A stretch of 54,682 nucleotides of DNA. Origin: Candidatus Omnitrophota bacterium. GTDB taxonomy: Bacteria; Omnitrophota; Omnitrophia; Omnitrophales; Aquincolibacteriaceae. The DNA lies in the NCBI GenBank assembly GCA_023247055.1, contig JAHFHF010000010.1, positions 1 to 54,682 on the forward strand, in the 5' to 3' direction. A program made the translations under genes and the position numbers. Numbering within the stretch: the stretch's first letter is position 1; every line of letters starts with the position of its first letter. Shown here one piece after another: positions 33,314 through 40,231 of the stretch. Below the pieces are notes generated by a model. The model ran no database searches. It worked only from the letters and a program-made list of their open reading frames with translations, and had not been told where the DNA came from.

Positions 33314-34423
33314 TTAGACCTTGGTGACGAGATAGCCCTGATCGACGGCGTAGCGCAGCAGTGTGCGCAGGAAAGGTTTGCCGGTTTTGGGAAAGGAAAG
33401 GCCGACTTTTTGCAAAGCGGTTTGCGTATTTGAAGTATCAAATGTCAATTCATCATTCAGGTAGCCGAGATACGGCGAAAGCATGTCATAGATAAACTGC
33501 TGTTCGGGTGCCAGCGATTCACGGCTGAACGTCGCCGGGTCTACCACTTCCACTTCGGCCAGGTCCGGATAATCTTCCAGTTTTTGCTCGATCAGCATCC
33601 CGATCATGGGCGGCTCCGGAGTCACCAAATGAAACGCACGCCCTAGAAATTCATCGTGTTCGGAGATACGCAGCGCGGCTTCCACGACATAATCGATCGG
33701 CACAATGTTGAACGAGTTTTCCAGCCGCGTGGGCAGGATGCGGAGCATGCCGTGCGCAAAAAGGCGCATGAACGGGTAAATCACATTGAATTGCGAGACC
33801 GCGCCGGTCTGCGAATGCCCTACCACAATGCTGGGACGGAAAATCATGCCCTTTAAACCTTCGGCCAGGGCCGCCCGCACAAGCGTTTCAGCTTGGTACT
33901 TACTCGACTCGTAAAAATTGGCAAACACCGGCTGGGCCGGAAGTTCATCTTCCCGCGAGTGATACTTTTGCCGGCTGCCGGCCGCATAGGCTGTGCTGAA
34001 ATAAAAAAACCGTTCCAACCGGCCCTTGGCCGCCAGAAACTGCGCAAGATCCAGCGCATGCCGCGTACCGCCGAGATTAATCCGTTCGCAGTCTTCCTTG
34101 GATCCATTCAGGCTCGTCAAAGCCGCAATATGAAAAAACCGCTGCACGTCGCGGCCAAGCAAATCCAGATCCTCGGGCCCCAGACCAAAGTTAGGCAGCG
34201 TTACGTCCCCGGACAAAATTTTCAACCGGCTGCGGGTTTGCAGCGAGACGGCGGAATTCTCCAAAAGCTTATGCACGCGCGCCTCAGCGCTCAGTTTGCG
34301 GCTGGAACGCGCCAGCACATACACCGGCCCTCCGGCTCCACGCTCCAGCAGCGAACGCAGCATTTCCTGGCCCAGGGTCCCGGTGACGCCGGTCAGAAAA
34401 ATCCCCTGCCGGTCAATAGTCAT
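33314..34423 (-). CDS. Acyl-thioester reductase-like extended SDR (NAD-binding 4 family)
   Basis: A 369-residue protein. GVTGTLGQEML at 12-22 is the NADP-binding loop, and the catalytic Tyr171-x3-Lys175 (FYESSKYQAE) with Thr/Ser near 143 (FSTAYAAG) is intact. The layout is that of the male-sterility/thioester-reductase group, which reduces carrier-bound acyl thioesters to aldehyde or alcohol. Its start overlaps the ketosynthase stop by 11 nt, so the reductase is the last gene of the cluster and a good candidate for releasing the finished chain from the ACP. A non-reducing epimerase-like role cannot be excluded. Confidence 0.8.
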   Translation of the reverse strand: MTIDRQGIFLTGVTGTLGQEMLRSLLERGAGGPVYVLARSSRKLSAEARVHKLLENSAVSLQTRSRLKILSGDVTLPNFGLGPEDLDLLGRDVQRFFHIAALTSLNGSKEDCERINLGGTRHALDLAQFLAAKGRLERFFYFSTAYAAGSRQKYHSREDELPAQPVFANFYESSKYQAETLVRAALAEGLKGMIFRPSIVVGHSQTGAVSQFNVIYPFMRLFAHGMLRILPTRLENSFNIVPIDYVVEAALRISEHDEFLGRAFHLVTPEPPMIGMLIEQKLEDYPDLAEVEVVDPATFSRESLAPEQQFIYDMLSPYLGYLNDELTFDTSNTQTALQKVGLSFPKTGKPFLRTLLRYAVDQGYLVTKV

Positions 34424-35699
34424 AGTGCCTCAGGGCCAGACAAATATTCTGTCCGCCGAATCCGAAGGAGTTTGAAATGGCGGTGCGGACCGGCATGCGG
34501 CGGGCTTTATTGGGTACATAATCCAGATCGCATTCGGGGTCCGGCTCATCAAAGTTGATCGTCGGCGGGACAACCGAATCTCTCATTGCCATGAGGCAGG
34601 TAATCGCTTCCACGACGCCGGCGGCGGCAATCATATGCCCCAGCATGGACTTAATCGAACTGACAGGGATGCGTGCGGCGTTTTCCTGGAAAACTTTTTT
34701 AATGACACGCGTTTCGATGGCGTCATTGACACTGGTGGCCGTGCCGTGCGCATTAATGTAATCAATGTCTTCCGGCTTCAGGCCCCCTTTTTCAAGCGCC
34801 CGGCGCACCGCCTCGGCGCCGCTGCGGCCTTCGGGGTCCATGTCCGTCAACCGGTAAGCGTCCGCGGTCGAGCCATACCCTACGATTTCGCCGTAGATTT
34901 TGGCGCGGCGCCTGAGCGCATGCGACAATTCTTCCAGGATGACCACCCCCGCGCCTTCGGCCATGACAAACCCATCCCGGTTTTTCTCAAAAGGCCGGGA
35001 TGCTTTTTCGGGAGTTTCATTGCGCTTGGAAAGAACAGTCAAAACGCTGAAGCCCGCGATACCCAGCGGATAAATCATGGAGTGCGAACCACCGGACATG
35101 ACAATGTCCGCCGAACCTTCTTTGATCCACTCGTAAGCTTCGCCCATGGCTTGCGAGGAGGCTGCGCAGGCCGTCAGGCAATTCGCGACCGGCCCGCGGA
35201 TATCAAAGTGCCGCGCCAGATGCGTTACCGTCATAAAAGGCTGATGTTCCAGTTCACGCAGCGGATTGAGGCGCTCCAGCGAGCCGCTCACATACTTGTC
35301 TTTATCGAGGATGCCATCCGGACCCCAGGACGACGCAATCGTATCGACAAAAGCGTCGAAATCATGGCCGCTGTCGCCGGCACCGAAATAAATACCGAAA
35401 CGCTCCGGCTTGGTACTGAAAAGACGCAGGCGCGAATCGCGGAAAGCTTCTTCGGCCGCTTCCAGCGCAAAAAAAGTTGCGCGGCCGGCCTCGCGCAGCG
35501 CCGGGTCCTTGATTTTCCAACGCTCGAAATCAAGACCCCGCACTTCACCGGCAATACGCGTCGGAAAACCCGCGGCATCAAAGACGGAAATAGGACCGAT
35601 CCCGGATTTACCGGCCAGCAGATTGGCCCAGGTTTCGCGCACAGACAAACCCAGCGGCGTGACCATGCCCATCCCCGTAACAACGACGCGCCGTTTCAC
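34413..35699 (-). CDS. Beta-ketoacyl-ACP synthase (KAS II/FabF-like)
   Basis: A 428-residue condensing enzyme with all catalytic residues: nucleophile Cys178 in TACAASSQAMGEA, His318 in NAHGTATSVND, Lys350 and His355 in SMLGHMIAAAG. Length and the C-terminal SNSFGFGGQN are FabF-like. The GTG start overlaps the stop of the upstream, inactive paralogue as GTGA. An active and an inactive ketosynthase translated together is the pattern of ketosynthase/chain-length-factor heterodimers in type II polyketide, aryl-polyene and related pathways. It probably extends acyl chains on the ACP encoded 1.7 kb upstream. Confidence 0.93.
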   Translation of the reverse strand: MKRRVVVTGMGMVTPLGLSVRETWANLLAGKSGIGPISVFDAAGFPTRIAGEVRGLDFERWKIKDPALREAGRATFFALEAAEEAFRDSRLRLFSTKPERFGIYFGAGDSGHDFDAFVDTIASSWGPDGILDKDKYVSGSLERLNPLRELEHQPFMTVTHLARHFDIRGPVANCLTACAASSQAMGEAYEWIKEGSADIVMSGGSHSMIYPLGIAGFSVLTVLSKRNETPEKASRPFEKNRDGFVMAEGAGVVILEELSHALRRRAKIYGEIVGYGSTADAYRLTDMDPEGRSGAEAVRRALEKGGLKPEDIDYINAHGTATSVNDAIETRVIKKVFQENAARIPVSSIKSMLGHMIAAAGVVEAITCLMAMRDSVVPPTINFDEPDPECDLDYVPNKARRMPVRTAISNSFGFGGQNICLALRHYDY

Positions 35700-36976
35700 C
35701 GGTGCACCACCAGACTGGCATTTTGCCCGCCAAATCCGGACGAATTAAACAAAAAAAGATCGGAGTCCACGCGGCGTGCGGCTTTTTTCACAATCGGCAG
35801 ATGACAATGCGAGGACGGCTTTTCAAAATTGGCGAGCGGCGGCACGACCTGGTCGCGCAGGGCCAGCAGTCCGGCCGCGATTTCAATGCCGCCGGAGGCG
35901 TACACACTGTGGCCGGTAATGGGTTTCACGCCCGTCACCGCCAGCCGGCTGAAGTTTTTTTCGAAAATCATACCGATGGCCATCGCTTCCTGGTCGTCCT
36001 CGCACGGGATGCCGCTGCCGTTGGCCATAATGAAATCTACATCCGAGGGATCGACCGCACTCTGCTCGAGGGCCCGCTTCATGGCCAAACGCTTGCCTTC
36101 ATAATCTTGCGGTTCGCGCGGATCACAGTTAAAGTCAGACGCATCGCCATAACCCAAAATTTCACCGTAAATTCTGGCGCCGCGGGCCAGCGCATGTTCT
36201 TTTTCTTCCAGCACCAGAAGTCCCGCGCCTTCCCCTAAAATCAAGCCATCATGGCGCTCGTCAAATGGACAATAGGCCCGGTCCGCCGGGTCGTCGCGGC
36301 GCGAAAGCAGGCCGAGCAGTTGAAAGCGGGAAATTCCGACGGGATTAATTTTAGAGTCTGTGCCGCCGGCCAGCATCAGGTCCGCATCCCCGCGGCGGAT
36401 CACGCGCAGAGCCTCGCCAATCGCCTGTGCGGCGGCCGCCGATGACGTTGTGACCGTATTGCTGGGTCCTTGGAAACCATGCGCGATGCCGACATGACAG
36501 GCCGGCATGTTGGGAAGATACTTCAAAAACCACAGCGGAAAAAGCGCGCGCATGCCTTCTTCACCGAATTTTTTTAAACTGAATTGCCCGCTGGCATCCA
36601 AGGACGCGCGTACGCCGCTGCTCATTTCATCGATGTCCGTATTAAGGACACCGGCGCCGAGCGAAATGCCGTAACGGAAGGTATGGGCCGGGTCCGGTTT
36701 AAAACCCGCATCCTGCAGGGCGAGATGGCTGGCGGCTACAGCCAGCTGGATCTCGCGCGACATCAGCTTGATCTGCTTGCGCTGGGCCACAAACGCTTCG
36801 GGCTGAAAGCCGCGGATCGCGCCGGTACGCGGAAACGCAATGCCGCCGGCCGCCGGTTCCGGCGACGGCGCAATCACGGATTCGCCGCTTACAACGGCTT
36901 TCCAATAGGCCTCCAAGCCGATTCCTGCCGGCGTGACCATGCCAATGCCGCTGATGACCACGCGTCGTTGACTCAT
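35696..36976 (-). CDS. Ketosynthase-like subunit without nucleophile (chain-length-factor-like)
   Basis: A 426-residue thiolase-fold protein clearly homologous to its neighbour but with catalytic changes: Ser179 (TTSSAAAAQAIGEA) replaces the Cys, and Asn319 (MANGSGIPCED) replaces the first His; His356 (TGHSVYASGG) and Lys351 remain. Loss of Cys with retention of fold is the hallmark of chain-length factors, which pair with an active ketosynthase and set the cavity. Known CLFs often have Gln at this site; Ser is different. It starts ATGA-coupled to the hotdog gene and ends GTGA-coupled to the active ketosynthase. A decarboxylating role is possible but not shown. Confidence 0.82.
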   Translation of the reverse strand: MSQRRVVISGIGMVTPAGIGLEAYWKAVVSGESVIAPSPEPAAGGIAFPRTGAIRGFQPEAFVAQRKQIKLMSREIQLAVAASHLALQDAGFKPDPAHTFRYGISLGAGVLNTDIDEMSSGVRASLDASGQFSLKKFGEEGMRALFPLWFLKYLPNMPACHVGIAHGFQGPSNTVTTSSAAAAQAIGEALRVIRRGDADLMLAGGTDSKINPVGISRFQLLGLLSRRDDPADRAYCPFDERHDGLILGEGAGLLVLEEKEHALARGARIYGEILGYGDASDFNCDPREPQDYEGKRLAMKRALEQSAVDPSDVDFIMANGSGIPCEDDQEAMAIGMIFEKNFSRLAVTGVKPITGHSVYASGGIEIAAGLLALRDQVVPPLANFEKPSSHCHLPIVKKAARRVDSDLFLFNSSGFGGQNASLVVHR

Positions 36977-37425
36977 AGAACCGGGCTCACAGCACCACCG
37001 GTTATTTTTTCGCGGATGCGGTAGTGGTCCATAAAACGGGGGTGAAAAGTGACAGAAGCGCCGGAAGCTGGATTGAGTTTTCCGGCATTGACCAGTAAAA
37101 GCCGCGACTCGGCGAGGATTTGCCGGCCGGCACTGACACGGGCTAGAAACCAGCCGCCTTCGGGCCGGACGTCCTCGGCGCGCGCTTCAATCAAAACCGG
37201 AGTACCGGCCGCGGGCAGAACATTGAAAACCGCATGGTCAATTTTTGCAAAAACCAAATCGTCTTTGAAATCTTGCAGGGAACCCAGTGTCAGGCCGGCG
37301 GTCTGAGCCATCATTTCCATCAGGAGGAGTTCGGCACCGGCGTCTGTTTCAGGAATTAAAGCCGCAGCGGATGCTTTCTGGCCCCGTTCAATGTGCAGGA
37401 CTTCCTGAAGCAGGTTCCAGCGCAT
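36973..37425 (-). CDS. Hotdog-fold FabZ/FabA-like protein lacking the catalytic His
   Basis: A 150-residue hotdog protein. LLLMEMMAQTAGLTLG matches the central helix of FabZ with acidic Glu37, but the His that stands 14 residues earlier in FabZ is absent (LIPETDAG at that place). It may be a non-catalytic partner of the intact dehydratase at 37852, a thioesterase-like protein or an isomerase. It begins 3 nt after the ACP stop and its TGA overlaps the next ATG, so it is firmly part of the operon. Confidence 0.72.
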   Translation of the reverse strand: MRWNLLQEVLHIERGQKASAAALIPETDAGAELLLMEMMAQTAGLTLGSLQDFKDDLVFAKIDHAVFNVLPAAGTPVLIEARAEDVRPEGGWFLARVSAGRQILAESRLLLVNAGKLNPASGASVTFHPRFMDHYRIREKITGGAVSPVL

Positions 37426-37428
37426 GCG

Positions 37429-37821
37429 TCAGGCATTCGCTTCTTTGGTCACGCGGTCTTTCAGATAATCGATGACCATGTGGACCGTAAAAAAATCAGC
37501 GAGTTTGGACAACTCCGGATCTTTGGCAAACGCATCGACATTCAGATAGGGCAGTTTTTGACGCAGCTCTTCAAGGCCTTCGGGGGTGACGCGCCCCGCC
37601 AGCACAAAACGCTCCTGATTGAGAATATGGCCGGGAAAAAGTTCGCCGCTGGGGATCTTGATGTTGAAGGCTTTTTCCAGCCGGAACAAAATATCAATAA
37701 AATCAATGGATTCCGCGCCCAGGTCGCGCACCAGCGACGATTCCATTTGAATCTCGGAGGCATCCACCCCCAGCGCACCGGCCAGCGTTTCCTTCACTTT
37801 TTCAAAAATCTCATGCTCCAT
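37429..37821 (-). CDS. Acyl carrier protein with internal insertion
   Basis: A 130-residue ACP, longer than the usual 75-90. Helix I, then DLGAESIDFIDILFRLEKAF with phosphopantetheine site Ser38 and the acidic helix II. After NIKIPSGELFPGHIL comes an insertion of about 40 residues (RVTPEGLEELRQKLPYL and following) before the last helix. Similar long ACPs accompany other atypical type II clusters, as far as I recall. GGGAGGG and AAGG lie upstream of the ATG. It is the presumed carrier for the ketosynthase, dehydratase, enoyl reductase and thioester reductase of this cluster. Confidence 0.88.
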   Translation of the reverse strand: MEHEIFEKVKETLAGALGVDASEIQMESSLVRDLGAESIDFIDILFRLEKAFNIKIPSGELFPGHILNQERFVLAGRVTPEGLEELRQKLPYLNVDAFAKDPELSKLADFFTVHMVIDYLKDRVTKEANA

Positions 37822-37851
37822 TGCCTTATCCCTCCCCTTAAAACGTTACGC

Positions 37852-38223
37852 CTAATTGTCTAACTCAACCCATAGCCGCGCCGAAACAGCCGGACGCTCC
37901 TGCGCATTCAATTGGGCGGTCCAGCCGCCCGCATCGCCGGCAATCCGGCTCACCCGGCTTTCCCAGGATTCGCCGGGCCGTAAAAAATGCTGGAACTTGA
38001 CCGTCTGCATCCGGGCCAGACGCATTTTCAGACGCACTCCCGGTTCCGGTCCAACGCAGCGTTCAATCTGCTCTTTCAAAATTTCTAGCGCCAGCACTCC
38101 CGGCAAGACTGCAAAACCGGGAAAGTGGTCTTGAAAAACTTCCAGGTCTGCCGGAATCGTGCCCCGGCAGTGTATTTTTTCGCCGGGAACATGCTCCACA
38201 ACTTCCTGGATCCAAGCACTCAT
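37852..38223 (-). CDS. FabZ-like 3-hydroxyacyl-ACP dehydratase
   Basis: A 123-residue hotdog enzyme with the intact FabZ dyad: His33 in FQDHFPGFAVLPG and Glu47 in VLALEILKE, 14 residues apart as in FabZ. It would dehydrate 3-hydroxyacyl-ACP to enoyl-ACP, the substrate of the FabL-type enzyme encoded nearby. The ATG at 38223 overlaps the methyltransferase stop as ATGA and is preferred to a start 48 nt earlier inside that gene. Thirty base pairs separate it from the ACP gene. Confidence 0.83.
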   Translation of the reverse strand: MSAWIQEVVEHVPGEKIHCRGTIPADLEVFQDHFPGFAVLPGVLALEILKEQIERCVGPEPGVRLKMRLARMQTVKFQHFLRPGESWESRVSRIAGDAGGWTAQLNAQERPAVSARLWVELDN

Positions 38224-38834
38224 TCCGGGACCTCCAGCACGAAAACTCCGTTTAAAATTCCGAGGCCGCACAGGCGCGTCTCGACTTCACGGCATGACGA
38301 AACGCGCAGTCCCAATCTTTCAAAGAAGGCTTCCCATTCCGTTCGGGTACGGAAACCACAGGGATGTCCGATCCATTCAAAATTATAAAGACGGTCACGC
38401 AAAATTGTCCAAAAACGTCCCAGCGCATGGTGATAGAGGTCTTCGACCACCACAATCTTGCCGCGTGTCACCCGGCAGGCCTCGCGCAGCACCCCCGCCT
38501 GATCGCGGATGTGGTGAAGCACGGTCACGAAGAGGCTGGCGTTAAAACTTTTGTCCGGAAACGGCATGCGCATGCCGTCGTACATGACCACCGGTGCTTT
38601 TTGGTAGCCCGGACGGACGACGTCTAAAATAACAGGCTGGTGGCCCCGGCGTTCCAGCGGCCCCGCGTAAAAACCCCAGCGGCCTCCAATATCTAAGATC
38701 GAGGCCTTTTCCTGAAGGGCCTTTTCAAATAGCGAAACAAAAAATTCAGCCCGTTCTTCAAGCTGCCGTCCGGCACCCCCGCGGACGAGCGCATCCAGAG
38801 TGCGGGTTTGTAACCGGCGGATCATGTCTATCAT
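38220..38834 (-). CDS. Class I SAM-dependent methyltransferase
   Basis: A 204-residue Rossmann-fold methyltransferase. Motif I is ILDIGGRWGFYAGPL, the acidic ribose ligand follows in VILDVV, and FVTVLHHIRDQAGVLREACR plus GKIVVVEDLYH are motifs of the methyltransferase-11 group. As first gene of the operon it may methylate the acyl/polyketide product, as in aryl-polyene-like clusters; C-, O- or N-methylation cannot be told. Two ATGs (38834, 38825) are possible; AGGT lies near both. The upstream gap carries a solitary structured repeat and an 8-bp hairpin. Confidence 0.83.
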   Translation of the reverse strand: MIDMIRRLQTRTLDALVRGGAGRQLEERAEFFVSLFEKALQEKASILDIGGRWGFYAGPLERRGHQPVILDVVRPGYQKAPVVMYDGMRMPFPDKSFNASLFVTVLHHIRDQAGVLREACRVTRGKIVVVEDLYHHALGRFWTILRDRLYNFEWIGHPCGFRTRTEWEAFFERLGLRVSSCREVETRLCGLGILNGVFVLEVPE

Positions 38835-38860
38835 ACCTAAGTACCTGGTTTAGAAAGGGC

Positions 38861-38895
38861 TAGCGCTACGCAGGCTTCCTGGCCTCAGAAACGCT
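38861..38895 (+). repeat. Degenerate solitary copy of structured repeat B/C
   Basis: On the plus strand: AGCG...CGCT outer stem, TAC opposite GAA, GCAGGC inner arm and a TTCCTGG apical loop. Several inner pairs are lost, so this looks like a decayed copy. It lies in the divergent gap between the methyltransferase and the fabL-like gene. Confidence 0.45.
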
Positions 38896-38897
38896 TT

Positions 38898-38920
38898 GGG
38901 CTTGAACAACGGTCAAGCCC
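38898..38920. repeat. Short hairpin in the divergent gap
   Basis: GGGCTTGA and TCAAGCCC pair over 8 bp with a 7-nt loop. No T run follows directly on either strand, so a terminator is unlikely. The position between two divergent starts allows an operator or an mRNA leader structure. Confidence 0.55.
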
Positions 38921-38982
38921 GGCGCATTTTAACACAGGGTTTAGGCCCCCTCCAGTGCTTTTATCAGGGCCCTTTTTGACAG

Positions 38983-39018
38983 TTGCTTTTGCAGCGGCCT
39001 GCCCTTATTCTGTTCGCC
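38983..39018 (+). promoter_or_regulatory. Possible leaderless promoter of fabL-like gene
   Basis: TTGCTT (38983-38988) and TATTCT (39006-39011) are 17 bp apart, and the ATG follows 7 nt after the -10 box. No Shine-Dalgarno sequence precedes this ATG. Transcription would start about at the initiation codon. The match to consensus is only moderate. Confidence 0.4.
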
Positions 39019-39777
39019 ATGTCAAAACCACTGCAGCAAAAAGTCGCTCTCATCACAGGCGCTTCCCGGGGTATCGGCAAGGCCATTGCCTTTGAACTGG
39101 CGCATTTGGGCGCTTCCATCATGGTGAATTATGTCCGCAATGAAGAGGCTGCTGTTGAAACCGTCACAGCCCTGCGGGACATGGGTTCAGAAGCCCATTC
39201 TTTCCAAGCCAATGCCGGCGACGGCGCGGATCAAACTCTGCTCGTCGATGAAACCTTCAAACTTTTCGGCGGGGTTGATATTCTCGTGCACAATGCCGCT
39301 ATCGGGGCTTTTAAGCCGGTACACAAACTGAAGCCCAATCAATGGGATTTATCGATGACGATCAATACGCGCGCCTTACTTGAACTCACTCAGAAGGTGC
39401 TGCCCTCCATGGAATCGCGCGGCGGCGGAAGCATTATTGCGCTTTCGAGCCTGGGTTCGCATCGTTTTATTCCCAACTACGGTGCGATCGGCATTTCAAA
39501 GGCCGCCTTGGAAAGCCTGATCAAATATCTGGCCGTTGAACTTTCGCCCAAAGGTATCCGGGTCAATGGCGTCTCCGGTGGCCTGGTCGATACGGATGCC
39601 GTCCGCCATTTCCCTGAATTTGAAAAATTCCGCGACGAAGTCGTGCGCCGCACGCCGGCGGGCCGCATCGGAGCGCCGGAAGATCTCGCGCGCGTCGTCG
39701 CCTTTCTCGCCTCGCCTCAATCCGCCTGGATCTACGGTCAAATCCTCACCGCTGACGGCGGCCTCTCCCTGATTTAG
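39019..39777 (+). CDS. fabL: Enoyl-ACP reductase, FabL type
   Basis: A 252-residue short-chain dehydrogenase. GASRGIGKAIA is the NADP loop, and the active site is NYGAIGISKAALE with Tyr154-x6-Lys161, the enoyl-reductase spacing, not the Tyr-x3-Lys of ketoreductases. VSGGLVDTDAVRHFPE and TPAGRIGAPEDL closely recall Bacillus FabL, an NADPH enoyl-ACP reductase insensitive to triclosan. The ATG at 39019 is chosen because the TTG 36 nt upstream lies in the promoter region. It is divergent from the FAS/PKS-like operon and can supply its missing reduction step or the housekeeping FAS. A ketoreductase is not encoded here. Confidence 0.86.
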   Translation: MSKPLQQKVALITGASRGIGKAIAFELAHLGASIMVNYVRNEEAAVETVTALRDMGSEAHSFQANAGDGADQTLLVDETFKLFGGVDILVHNAAIGAFKPVHKLKPNQWDLSMTINTRALLELTQKVLPSMESRGGGSIIALSSLGSHRFIPNYGAIGISKAALESLIKYLAVELSPKGIRVNGVSGGLVDTDAVRHFPEFEKFRDEVVRRTPAGRIGAPEDLARVVAFLASPQSAWIYGQILTADGGLSLI

Positions 39778-39808
39778 CGATACCGCGTTGTGCGAGTTAA
39801 TGCTCCTT

Positions 39809-39908
39809 TCCCCCACCTTGATCCTCCCCCGAAAAGCACGGGGGAGGAAACACCAGAATCTCTTTTATTTCTCACCCCGTGCTTTTCGGGGGGAAATTAA
39901 GAGGGGGA
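39809..39908. repeat. Dispersed inverted-repeat element E, copy 3
   Basis: About 100 bp, with the same left 41 bp as copy 2 at 33199. Complementary C/G-rich ends surround inner GCACGG/CCGTGC palindromes. It lies between the fabL-like stop and the lipoprotein stop. Confidence 0.88.
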
Positions 39909-39944
39909 ACACAAAACTCCTACGTATTTTCAGTAAAAATAAAT

Positions 39945-40097
39945 TTAGGAATTGGAAGAAAGGAGGTTTTGCGAGTCAAAGCCGGTCTGGTGTACTTCGG
40001 GTTCTTCGTCATCAGCGCCCTGCTTCCAGTAGCCGGCTGAACCCGCCAGGCGGATGCAGCCCTGAAGCAGGGCAAGAAGCAGAATTAAAAACAACAT
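39945..40097 (-). CDS. Small predicted lipoprotein
   Basis: A 50-residue peptide: MLFLILLLALLQGC is a lipoprotein signal with the modified Cys at position 14, and the mature part is short and acidic (DDEEPEVHQTG). No family recognised. A longer reading to 40244 would translate two copies of repeat C and overlap lnt, so the ATG at 40097 is preferred. No clear ribosome site is seen. It lies directly after repeat array C and lnt; Lnt would acylate its N-terminal Cys. Confidence 0.5.
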   Translation of the reverse strand: MLFLILLLALLQGCIRLAGSAGYWKQGADDEEPEVHQTGFDSQNLLSSNS

Positions 40098-40105
40098 ACT
40101 CGATT

Positions 40106-40231
40106 TAGGCTTGAGTTTTTTTGACTCAAGCACAACGCTTCGCAGGCCAAGGAAGCCTGCGTATGCGCTAGGCTTGAGTTTTTTTGACTCAAGCACAACG
40201 CTTCGCAGGCCAAGGAAGCCTGCGTATGCGT
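40106..40231. repeat. Tandem structured repeat C (2 copies, 63-bp period)
   Basis: Units start at 40106 and 40169. On the minus strand each folds as GCGC, a bulged A, T-A, an A-A mismatch, CGCAGGC, loop TTCCTTG, GCCTGCG, then GCGT, followed by CTTGAG/CTCAAG around a run of seven A or T. The TAA stop of lnt falls at the edge of the array. Both stems differ in sequence from array B but keep pairing and keep the loop. Confidence 0.9.

Noticed and set aside
34635-35804. Long plus-strand open frame (389 codons) opposite the ketosynthase genes
   Set aside because: It is antisense to two clear ketosynthase genes with intact motifs, has low-complexity Arg/His/Gly-rich translation and no ribosome site; it is a GC-driven shadow frame.
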